Assembly (NCBI RefSeq): GCF_963678635.1 | Contig: NC_087064.1 | Coordinates: 22,742,509-22,802,508 of the forward strand | Direction of reading: 5' to 3' | Length of the DNA stretch: 60,000 nucleotides | DNA from: Symsagittifera roscoffensis | Taxonomy: Eukaryota > Xenacoelomorpha > Acoela > Convolutidae | Shown here: in pieces, positions 33,145 to 42,789 of the stretch | Layout: every line of letters starts with the position of its first letter | Position numbering within the stretch: the first letter of the stretch is position 1 | Made by a program: the position numbers and the translations under genes | Notes under the pieces: generated by a model | Databases searched by the model: none | What the model was told of the DNA's origin: nothing | What the model saw: the letters and a program-made list of their open reading frames with translations, nothing else

Positions 33145-35686
33145 CGTGGTCTAAAAAAATGATTATGTTGAGACTGAAAAGTGGTGGTGTGGGGTTGTTC
33201 TATAATTTGTTCGTATGTATTATCATTTTGTGAATGATTTGTCGTTAAGTGTTGAATAGGGCTTTGCGCTGTATTTGGTCTAAAATTTGGGTTATTTGTG
33301 ATTGCTAGGTTTCGAAAGTTTCGGGGAACTAATGATAATGGATGGTTTTAAGGTAGGGTTGGTATCTGTGGTGCTGTAGGTGTTGTATCTACATTATTAT
33401 GTTCTTCGTTATATGTGTTTGGTCTTGTGGATATTTTTGTATTATATTCTTTTATTTGTGCATCTAAAAGTATTTTGTTAATTGATGATGAAAAAATTCC
33501 AAAATATCCTGCAAATAGTAAACGTGCTACACTTGCTTGTCGGTTTACTTGTGTGTGTATAGCGCATGTGTTATAGATTCCTTTTTACAGTGAGAATAGA
33601 AATCCTATAAAATTAAACATGGCGTATAAGATAGTTAATTTTTCTAAGATGTAATAGGGCCATCCTAGAAAAGCTAGAATTTCGTTCTTTAAGGTGACAA
33701 AACTGAAAATATTTATAGTTGAAGAATCTTGTGGTCTGTAATTTTCACCGTTTAAATATATGTAGTCTTTGATATCTTTAAAATATCCGCTTTAGTCTTG
33801 TGTATAAATGTCTGGAAATCCTGCGGTTTCGGCAAGTTTTCTTAAATTCTGGTCAATTGATTTTCGTTGTATCGTGTCCATTTGTGTTAATAATTCCTGA
33901 AATTGTTGTGTTCTAATGTGATGTTGGATATCTGATTAAGAATACATTCCAATTGATTGTAAATCAATATTTGGATTTCGAGCAAAAGCTCTGATGCTTT
34001 CGGGTGAAAATTTTTTGAGTGATTGCATTAATGTAGCGTAGGGTGTAAGGAGATAGTATTTATCTTCATCAAGATTTAATTGTACTGTATTGTGGCTTAT
34101 TTCTGATCCACATGGGACTGCGGTATCCCAAAAATATGTTCGTCCTGAAAGTGTGTCGACAAAATGTACTTTATTTTTATAGAATATAGGGATACTTTTA
34201 TAACAACGTTTGTCTTCAAAAACATATAATGGTGATACTTTTTTGGTGCAAGTATAAAACCATAAAATATTTCCTTCGTAATAGAGAAAATTTGATCTGT
34301 TTCTTGATAATAAGTATCCTGCGTAAGGTATTTTTAGTACTGTTAATGCGAGTGGTTGTAGGATTTGTGTTCGTTCCAATTCGCATAGTTGATGAAGTAT
34401 CTCTAATTCGGAGAGTGACATTTCTTGAAAAATTCGACTAATTGTGTAGTCTAACTTCATATCTAAGTGGATATTGTAATGAATATTACCAAAATGGGTG
34501 CTATTCATTAGTGATAGTTCTTGTAAACGTGTGCTTTTACTGTCATGTGGTTTTAGTTTTCCACCAGGTTGACCTGTGCTTTTATAAAAATTAACTGGTA
34601 CGTATGATGTTCCTTCGTTAATAGGATGACTTGTGGCATAAGGGTCAAATTTTATTTTTCCAGTGGTTATGTCAAAACCTTTTTGGTATTCGACAAGTAT
34701 TTCAGAGTATTGTGTCTTATAAAGTGGATTTCTGTATTTACATGCAAATTTTGTTTCTTGATAGGTTTGGAAACGTGTTAATTTATTTTCTATATCATGA
34801 ATATTTCTAAATAATTACTTTGTTTTCGGGATGGGTTTACTTGTTCGTATGGAATTGGTTCTATAAAATATTTTTCATGAAATTTTATCATTCGAGCGTG
34901 TATTTTTGCTACTTGGAATGTTGTGCATGTATCTTCGGGAAACCAAACAATTGTTGCTTGGGTCCTTGTTGTAGGGTCAAAATAACCTTGATCATTTTTG
35001 CAAGGTAATCTAATTCCTTGATAGAGCATTGTGTTATCAGATAAATCTCTTGTGAGTTGTACTTTTTCGAGTTGTATTTTCCAATCGAAAAACATTATTT
35101 CTTGATATCCTTTATTTTTGTGTCTGCTTTGCAGTTTGAGGGGTCATTTATTCCAATATGCGGTATCCAGTGTTTATCGTGTATGTCATAAGTCAATCGT
35201 CCGTGTGCGCCGTTATATGGATATTTTTCGTCTAATTTAATATGTCCTTGATATCGCTCAAGTTCTGCTTGATGTACAGAATCGGCAAAGACATGAAAAT
35301 TTACTATTTTTCTGTCTGTGTTTTTATTTCTTGTTAGATTTAGTCTGAGTAATTCGTTTTTACAATCGTCGGGGCTTAGATGTAAAACTCGTTCTATGTT
35401 ACTTAAATAAATGAATCCTGATCAATTCGGTTCTTGTTTCCATTGGAAACTTGTGAACAGTGTACTTTCTTTTCGGAAAATGTTGCTGTAAATTTATATC
35501 CTGTGATTGTTATTGCTCGGGCTTTTGAATACAATGTTGCCATTTGTGTAGTGTTTTTTGTTCGTTTTCTTCACAATCATAGTGTGTTACTAATAAATCC
35601 TGGGTTCCTGTGCGAAGAAAAGGATTTGTGTTTTGGAATATTAGAAAAAGGATGGGGTGAAATGTTAATATTTTTAGAATATACAT
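33141..35686 (-). pseudogene. env: Env-like glycoprotein of element 1, disrupted
   Basis: The ATG at 35686 overlaps the end of the proline-rich ORF by 13 nt. The N-terminus is a signal peptide (MYILKILTF, then a hydrophobic run). Later parts include LVTHYDCEENEQKTLHK, IVWFPEDTCTTFQVAKIHA, GYLLSRNRSNFLYYEG, FYTCTKKVSPL and YKSIPIFYKNKVHFVD. A membrane anchor follows (WPYYILEKLTILYAMFNF) near 33.6-33.7 kb, with a long tail ending at TGA 33141. The set GNRS/NRSxFL, Y.C, RIP/SIPI.Y and FVD followed by C resembles chuvirus-type glycoproteins as I know them. About five stops or frameshifts and a roughly 70-nt deletion relative to element 2 interrupt it. The role would be attachment and membrane fusion. 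The viral affinity is inference. Confidence 0.75.
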
Positions 35687-36768
35687 GTGTATGATAATCC
35701 TGAGTATGGGTTATAAAATGTTATGTAACCAATTATGTTTTTCGTATATCTATCGTATTTGTATATTATTTCAGTGGTTATAAATGGTGGCGGTAGTGAT
35801 TGAGCTGTTATTTTTCGTGGATTTAGTGGGTAGGGATGTTGAAAAATATTGTTAAGTTTGATCGTGATTTCAAATTTTAATTGGAGACTATTTTGTTGAA
35901 GTATTTGAATATTGTGTTCACGAGTATCTTCGTGGATATCCTGTCTATATTGTAGTCTGCTGAGTGCCCAACTGTGGAGTCGGTTACTATCTTGATGTTG
36001 TCCAAATAATGGTGGGGGTGCTACGAATGTATTCCAATCAAGTCGTAAAGGGATATTTGTTGATGATTGTTCTCGATATCTAGCGTCGAGGTTATTTCGA
36101 AAATTTAAAGGGAAAAGCGTCGGTGAAATTTGAATTAATGATGGTGTTGACTGTAGTGATAATGTTTCTGGTAGTGATGATAGTGTTGTATCCGTAGAAA
36201 TATCTATTGGATCATTCATTAAGTTTGGTTCACCTTGTGTATATGAGTTTGTTGCCCAATATGGTAGTCGTGCGGTGGGATGGGGGGGGGGGTTAAAGGG
36301 ATTTTCACGTATTTGTTCCGTTGTTGGTGTTGAACCTATGTAATTTGAGGGTATACTTGAGGTGCTATTTTGTGAAAGTAGTGTGGGAGTTTCTGGCAAT
36401 GTACTACTTGAATTTTGTGAAGTAGTTGGTGTTGGTGATTGGGGTATATCAAAATGAACTCTAGCGGTTTGAAAACTTCTATTTCTTCGTGGATGTATAG
36501 TTTGTCTATTTATTTCAACTGTATTTTGATTTTGACTAATGTTTCTTATTCTGTTGAGGTCTTGTGGTAATGTGGGGTACAAATTATATGTTGGTTCACT
36601 TAGGGGTGCCTGTCGCTGAACTGGTTCTAATGGTTCGGATAAGCGAGCGTGTCGTTCTTCAAAAGTGTAAGGGTTATCTTGAAAAGAAACTCGTGTGGAT
36701 GTTTGGGGATTTTGGGTAGTTGTAGGTTTTGCTGGGTTTTCTTGGGATGATGTCGGTGAAGACTGATT
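35674..36768 (-). CDS. Proline/threonine-rich ORF upstream of and overlapping env
   Basis: The frame is open from 36768 to TAA at 35674, about 364 codons, with no convincing ATG at its start. A conserved TTG lies at 36582, and expression by splicing or read-through is possible. The N-terminal two thirds are rich in Pro, Ser, Thr and Asn. The last 90 residues are more ordered (LKFEITIKLNNIFQHPYPLN, later EIIYKYDRYTKNIIGYITFY). An 11-G run on the plus strand at 36282-36292 encodes a proline stretch and may vary. The 13-nt overlap with env is kept in element 2. No known domain; function unknown. Confidence 0.65.
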   Translation of the reverse strand, partial: NQSSPTSSQENPAKPTTTQNPQTSTRVSFQDNPYTFEERHARLSEPLEPVQRQAPLSEPTYNLYPTLPQDLNRIRNISQNQNTVEINRQTIHPRRNRSFQTARVHFDIPQSPTPTTSQNSSSTLPETPTLLSQNSTSSIPSNYIGSTPTTEQIRENPFNPPPHPTARLPYWATNSYTQGEPNLMNDPIDISTDTTLSSLPETLSLQSTPSLIQISPTLFPLNFRNNLDARYREQSSTNIPLRLDWNTFVAPPPLFGQHQDSNRLHSWALSRLQYRQDIHEDTREHNIQILQQNSLQLKFEITIKLNNIFQHPYPLNPRKITAQSLPPPFITTEIIYKYDRYTKNIIGYITFYNPYSGLSYTCIF

Positions 36769-37003
36769 TTATGATTGTTGGTTAGCAATTGTTGAAAGTG
36801 TCCGATTGATTTTTTCTAGTGGGAAGATTTATGTTTATTGTAGTATTCTTCAATGAAAAGAATTAAAAAGATTCTTGCTAAGGCGAATGTGACTATTATC
36901 TTTTTTACACATTTGCACTTGTCATGATTAGGGATGATAAAAATGTGATGAAAGTTACGAATAGTAAAAAAATATCGGTTCTACTAAAAATTGTTCGTAT
37001 CAT

Positions 37004-37243
37004 TTAAATAGACTTTAAATTATTGTACCTGTAAATGTGGTGAATGATTTGGGAAAGTTGGATATATATTTCAAATAGGGAGTAGAAAATTAAAAAAATA
37101 TTGCAAAAGATTATTAAAAGGATTATTAAAGCTTCAAAAGTATCAATAGAAAATATTAGCAAAAGTTTGAATAGAATGAAAAATTTTATGAAAAAATTTA
37201 AGATTATATTTTTCAAGATATTGACAGTTTGAGAGAAAAGCAT
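37004..37243 (-). CDS. Small hydrophobic membrane protein ORF
   Basis: A 79-codon frame, strongly hydrophobic through most of its length (NFFIKFFILFKLLLIF, then IILLIIFCNIFLIFYSLF), with a polar C-terminal end. It predicts one or two membrane segments. Element 2 has a collinear 79-codon counterpart at 57523-57762 with one internal stop and mostly conservative changes, which argues against pure chance. It lies between the pol spacer and the proline-rich ORF. It might be an accessory membrane protein of viroporin size, but this is speculation. Confidence 0.5.
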   Translation of the reverse strand: MLFSQTVNILKNIILNFFIKFFILFKLLLIFSIDTFEALIILLIIFCNIFLIFYSLFEIYIQLSQIIHHIYRYNNLKSI

Positions 37244-37523
37244 TTAAGAATGATTTGTTCGTCGAATATTTTTTGTAATTTGGGGCGAGATTCGAGTGTG
37301 GTCGGATTTTTTATTGGTTTTTTGACAAGTGGGTTGAGTTTTGTGAAAAATTGTTGGGGCTAATTTTATGGTGTTCGGGAGGTCTTCTTTGCTTTATTTT
37401 TATTTGTCGGGTGATCTGGGGTATTTTTGAAATATTTGTACTTTAGGCCAATTGATTATGGTCCTTTTTTATTTTAGGCTAATTTTTTATTTTTGGTTGG
37501 AGGGTTTTTGAGGTCTGAGTTGG

Positions 37524-37636
37524 GAAAATATTGTTGATCTTTGCGTTATTAGATAGGGGAGGGTTGTAATATTATGGTGGTATTTATTTTAGTTGTCAAG
37601 TTTTAGCGAGTTGCTTATTTTTGACCTGGAGGTTGT
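37524..37636 (-). promoter_or_regulatory. 113-bp non-coding block identical in both elements
   Basis: Sequence from GAAAATATTGTTGATC to GACCTGGAGGTTGT is identical, base for base, to 58024-58136, while surrounding and coding DNA of the two elements differs at several percent. No reading frame is open through it. In the sense strand it has a pyrimidine run CCCTCCCC followed by TATCTAATAACG. Position between pol and the env cassette suggests a cis element such as a splice acceptor, RNA export or internal promoter element. Confidence 0.55.
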
Positions 37637-38150
37637 AAAATTATAGTTATAGATATGCCTGGAGTTAAATATCTTTCGGCTAATAGGTTGGTGTGAGAGA
37701 TATAGAAGGTGACGGATTTAAGTGAATCCTATTGGCTGAATCTGAACTAGAATTGTTGCGTACTTGTCAGCATGTTATCTTGAAAAATGAAAGTTCAAGA
37801 TGATCCAGAGGTGCAAAAATTTTTTATTTTAAAATCAAAGTTGTTTTTGAAATTCAACTTTCTTTAATATTTTAGATTGTGGGATGAATGTTTTGTAGTT
37901 TTTACGTGGTTGATTTCTAAGTCGTGATAATTTTCTATGTTCTGACTTTTCTACTTGTTCATGTGGTAAAATTTTTTCTATCAATTTCCTGTTCTTTCTT
38001 TCTTTTTGAGGTATTTTTGAGTCTGGTATTTTATGATTGTTTTTAGCTTTGATTTGTGTTTGATTTTGATTTTCATGATGAACGTTGGGTTGTTCATCTA
38101 TTTCTTTTTCTGTATTAGGATGATTTTGAATAACTTTTAAACCTATGAAT
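37637..38150 (-). other. Spacer between pol and the env cassette
   Basis: The sense strand is non-coding with many stops. Parts are still alignable to element 2 (AGTGAATCCTATTGGCTGAA and nearby). The rest of the spacer, 37244-37523, is also non-coding. Confidence 0.5.
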
Positions 38151-39890
38151 TATTATAATTGAGTTAATTCGCGTAGTGCGTATTCTTTTGGGTAGTAGGG
38201 CAATAGATTGTTACGATGTTGAACAATTTTTTTTTAGTTGGATCTATAAGTTTATACGTTACGTCAGCGGGTTTGGCAATTATTTGGTATGGTCCTTTTC
38301 GAAGGGGTTGTGATTTTTTAGAGATTCATTTTTGTGTATTATAGTTAGGTATCAAAACAAATGTTCCAATTTTTAAATCTGTGGCTGGTGTAAAGCGTGA
38401 ATTAATTTGATTGTTAATCTTTTGCCTTTGTAACAATTTCTTTGTTACTTTTTGGTAAATATCATTGTGTTTTTATCTCTATTTAAAATCCATTCTGTGT
38501 GTGTGCCGGAGGCTAATTTAAGAATTTGTGGGTGATGAAAATGATCTTCTTCATGTGTGTGTAAAGGTAGGTTATAACAAACTGAGTCTTTATTTGGTTG
38601 GCAATAACCTTGTGCACTTTTATGGGCATTTGCTGTAAACATTTTTGGTTTACGTGGCTTTTGATTAAAAACCATTTCGTATGGTGACATTCCTAAAGTT
38701 GTCGTGATTTGTGAATTGTATGCTAAGGGAAATGATTTTACATCTGCTGACCATTCTGTGTATTTTGTATCATTTCCATTTATGATACATCGGAGATATT
38801 CTTGTAGTGACCGGTTCATACCTTCGACTAAACCGTTTGTCCAAGGTGCATGAGATGTACGTGGCTTATGTTTGATGTTATATAAGTGGCATAGTGTGAT
38901 GATTTCATTATATATGTATTCTGTACCATTGTCTGTAACTAAGATTTCGGTTACTAATCCGAATTTAGCTATCCAATGTTCATAAAGCGTCGTGTAAGCA
39001 TAATAAGCATTACAATGTGGTACTGGGTTGAGTGCTACATAATGTGTGAATGCGTCAAAAATGACCATAGTGTAGGAGTTTCCTTCAGAAGATGGTGAAA
39101 TTGGTCCTTTTGTGTCGAATGAAATGCGATGGTTAAAATATAAACTTTGTCTTTTGAAATCTTGTTTTTGTGCCATTTGTTTTTGATTTGGATAAGGTTT
39201 GTTCAATTGATTGACATATTATACAATCACTGCATAATACTTTTATCCAAATTGGTGCATTTGGGAAATAAAAACTTTGTGTAAAGTTCGAGTATGTTTT
39301 TTCTGATCCGGATTGTCCCTTTGTATTTTGTGTATGGGAGATGTTAAAAGCTATTAGTATCATACTTAAAGGAATACAGGGAACTTTAGAATCATTTAAT
39401 TGATATTCTAAAAGATCTGTAATTTCATTAATTGTTGTGTTATTAAATTTTCGGAAATATCGTAGGAGTGTTTTTTTTCCTAAAATTGTGGTATCTGCTT
39501 TTACGGGCTTAGTTTTGTATTTGTGCCATGATTTTAGTTGTCTAATGACTGGGTCGAGATTTTGATATTGTTTTAAAAGTTCAAGTGTAAATTTACCTGT
39601 TGGGGGGAGAAAAATATTGTCAATTTCTAGTTTTGATAGGGGAATTGTGTCAAGTGGGTCATGGAGGTCAAAAACTTGATTTTTCGTGTATTTTGAATCT
39701 TTTGTTTGTGGTCCTGATAAATTTATTTTATCGGTTGAATTTTCTTTTTCAATTAATGGAAAAAGGTCTTTTTTATGCGAGTGTTGTTTTATTCTTTTTT
39801 GGTTGAGTATTGTTTTTTATCCATTGTGAGTATGGAATCGGTTTAAAAGTTGATGTTCCTAGTAAATCAATTTCGTAGTGGTTATTTTGT
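38151..39890 (-). pseudogene. pol: Integrase region of element 1 pol, disrupted
   Basis: The N-terminal zinc region (NISHTQNTKGQSGSEKTY, then CSDCIICQ) lies at 39133-39363. The second zinc histidine appears replaced by Gln. The catalytic core is intact in the 253-codon frame at 38445-39206, with the first Asp in ISFDTKGPIS, the second in LVTDNGTEY and the Glu in NGLVEGMNRSL. A frameshift separates the zinc region from the core, and further stops cut the C-terminal DNA-binding part (GTFVLIPN, KGPYQII). The enzyme would insert the cDNA with 4-bp staggered cuts, consistent with the CAGA duplication. Confidence 0.88.
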
Positions 39891-41515
39891 CAATCTAAGT
39901 AGAGTAGAAAATGTTGTAGACTATTTATTGCTGATTGATAAATGTCAGTTTTTACTGCGTATTTGCATTCTAATCGGGGTGATGTTTCATTTTTTGCGAG
40001 ATAGAATTTAATCTTTTGTGGTATTTCAACTGTAGTTTTTCGTGTAAATAATTCGGGTGGCGTATTTTGACTTAATGTATCAGGTAACGCAAGGTTTTTT
40101 CCTGCTGTCCAAACTATATGTAGGTTTGGAAATTTCATTAGAATTAGTTGAAATCTATAAACTCTATGATTTGGATTTGATTTTTGTGTAAAGAGAAATA
40201 TAATTGGTTTGTGATCTGTGGATAGAACTGTTGGGAGTTTTGATCCAAGTATCAGAAATTCATATTCTGTAAGTGTATAAATTATAGCTGTACTTTCTCT
40301 CATTAGAGTTGAGAGTCGTAGCTCTGCTTGTGTGAATAATTGTGAATTTGCTGATATAAGGTTCATTTTATTTGTTCCACTATGTGATTGTAGCAATGCT
40401 GCGCCGATGCCACAATTTGAAGCATCGCACATTGCATAGAATGGTTGATTTGGATCTGGAATTGTGTTTGAAATTTGTTCAGTTAAAAGTTTTTTAATTT
40501 CTTTAAATCGTCTTTGATGTTCAGTGGTCCATTCAAAATTCTTTTGTTGTCTGAGGATGTTATAGAAGGGTCTTAAGTATAATTGCAATTTGTAAACATA
40601 TTTACTTAAGAAATTTAACATTCCAAGGAATTCTTGGATTTTCTTTTTATTTGTAGGTGGTTGAAGTTTTTGAATGGCATCAATGCGTGATTTTATTGGA
40701 GTGATAAAATCTCGGTCTATGTTGTGTTTTAAAAATTTAACGCGTCTTTTAGAAAGAAGTGTGATTTATCGGGGGCTGCCTTCATATTTTCGTTCTGAAG
40801 TATTTTATGATATTGTTCTAAAACTGTAAACATTTCGTCTTTGGTTTGTGATTGCATAAAAACATCGTCTAAATAGGTGGTTGCATTTTTCTTGAGTAAT
40901 AATGGTCTAAAAATTTTACTCATGAAAGCTGAAAAAGCTGCTGGTCCTCTGGATATTCCATAGAATAAGCGATTAAAATCATATTGTTGATTTCCAATAA
41001 CAAATTGTGTTAAACGTCTTGATTGTTCATCTAGTGGCATTTGGTTATATGCACTATTCATATCTGCGGTTGTGAGGTATTTACCATTTATCTTTGTCAT
41101 GATAACTTGTATTGGTTCAATATGCCAATAGCATTTTGATTCGTCAATTAGTGAATTGAGGTATGTAGCGTCTTAAACTATTTTTAGTGATTCACCTTTT
41201 GCTAGAATGATAACAGGGTTGATAAAAGTGTTACCTTTTGGTTGTTCTTCCTTATTTACTGGTGAGATAATTTCGCATTGTTCTAAAATGTCAAGTAATC
41301 TGTTTACCTTGTCATGTAAGTGAATCGGTCCTTTACTTGCTCTTTGTTTTTTCAAAACTGCGTCAGGTTTTAACGGAAGGTGTAGTGATGACCTAATTTT
41401 TCAAACGTCAAATTTTGATGTTGCATAAACTGTTGAATATTTTAACAGTTGTTTTGCTAATTTATCAAATTCAATTTGTGTAATTTGTGAGTGTTCAAAA
41501 TTAAACATTGTTTAA
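39891..41515 (-). pseudogene. pol: Reverse transcriptase and RNase H of element 1, disrupted
   Basis: Reverse transcriptase motif A (TTADMNSAYNQMPLDE) and the catalytic YLDDVFMQSQTKDE (near 40865-40880) lie in the 123-codon frame at 40729-41100. An upstream part (INPVIILAKGESLKIV) lies at 41173-41355 and is followed by a stop. RNase H lies at 39890-40621 with CDASNCGIGAALLQ, ESTAIIYTLTEYEF, STDHKPIIF and ALPDTLSQ, giving the expected acidic residues. Several frameshifts break the polyprotein. The order protease-RT-RNase H-integrase is that of Ty3-like elements and retroviruses. Confidence 0.9.
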
Positions 41516-41535
41516 AATTTTTGTTGCTCTTTTGT

Positions 41536-41892
41536 CTAATTTGTTATATTGAATGTTGGTTTAAAATATGGTGTTTTTGTGAAGTAATCTGTGTTTCTTT
41601 TTTCATTACTTATTATATTATTTATGGATAATTCTTCGTCAAGAATTGTTGATTGGCAAATATCTAATAATTGGAGTATATTATTAACGCGGTAGGCTAC
41701 TTCATTTATAGGTGAAATTGTAGCATTTGTTTCACAATATCCTAAAGATCCTAAGGGTAATGTTACTTGATATGGTGTATTGTTATACACCTGTAATGAA
41801 ATAATGTCGGAATTCGTATTTTTTGAGTATTTTATAGATGATATTGTAATTTTGAAAAATTTGTGAATAGGTTTAAATTCGAAGTCTGACAT
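41536..41892 (-). pseudogene. pol: Pol segment between protease and reverse transcriptase
   Basis: A 118-codon frame (SDFEFKPIHKFFKITISS and onward) sits between the protease frame and reverse transcriptase, offset by one base from both. It has no motif of its own and is read as the pol linker. The contiguous gene presumably ran through it. Confidence 0.6.
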
Positions 41893-41995
41893 AAGAAGTT
41901 GTTGTTTGTTTTGACTTTTGTCATACTGACGAACTTGTTTTATTGAAAAATTATATATATTTCCTGATAGTTGTTTCAGGTGTTTCCGTTTTTGA

Positions 41996-42600
41996 TTATA
42001 AATGGGGTAAAATTTTGAAAAAAAATGGTGGTTGTTTGTTTAGTCTTTGGAAAAAGGTTAGGGCTGTATTTTTTACTTTCGTGTATTTATTTTTGATATG
42101 GATCTTACTATTTAGGATGCTGATTGTTGGTATATATTTAGATATGAATGGTATGCCAAGGATATTGTGTTTAATCTCAGTAATATGAAATATTTGTTTA
42201 AAAGGTTTGTTCAAAATTTTGTTTTGTTCCATTGTTCTTGTGGGAAGAAGGAATAATTGGATTTTTCCATAATTTACTAATGTTGATCCCTGTGCTGTTA
42301 CTAGTTTACTAGAGGTTCCAAGTGGTGTTAAATTTGGATGCAATGTTTTGATTTCATTCCATGTGGGAATATTAATTATATTTGATTCTGCTCCTGAGTC
42401 ATTTAAAAAATCAATTTCAAGATCTGGTGGTTGAAATTCTTTGTTTCTTGGGCTCTGTAAGAGAAATGGGATTGTTAAAATTTTTTCTCTTGGTTGTTCT
42501 TTTTGTATATTCTGATAAATATGTTTTGTGTTTGAGCATTGTGTTTCATCTTTTTTATCGGGTTTAATTACTGTGTTAATTTCGTTTACTTCTTGTGTAG
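41996..42600 (-). pseudogene. pro: Aspartic protease domain of element 1
   Basis: The sense frame open from about 42600 to the stop at 41996 contains LEIDFLNDSGAESNIINIP, with the DSGA catalytic motif at 42383-42400. It continues KLVTAQGSTLVNYGKIQLF and NILGIPFISKY, the flap and the hydrophobic-Gly motif of retroviral-type proteases. There is no start codon, so it would be made as a Gag-Pol fusion. It would cleave the polyproteins during particle maturation. Confidence 0.8.
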
Positions 42601-42789
42601 TTTTGTATTATCAATGGGTTCAATATAGTAATTGTGAAGAAGTTTCAATTGATTTTCATATATATGTGAAGTAAAAGGTTGTTCATATATGATAGGTTCA
42701 TAGTCGTTTTCGACTGTTATCATATTTACTGAGATGGTATTATCTGTATCACTTTCACTATCTGTTGATTCACAATTAATCTGGTATAT

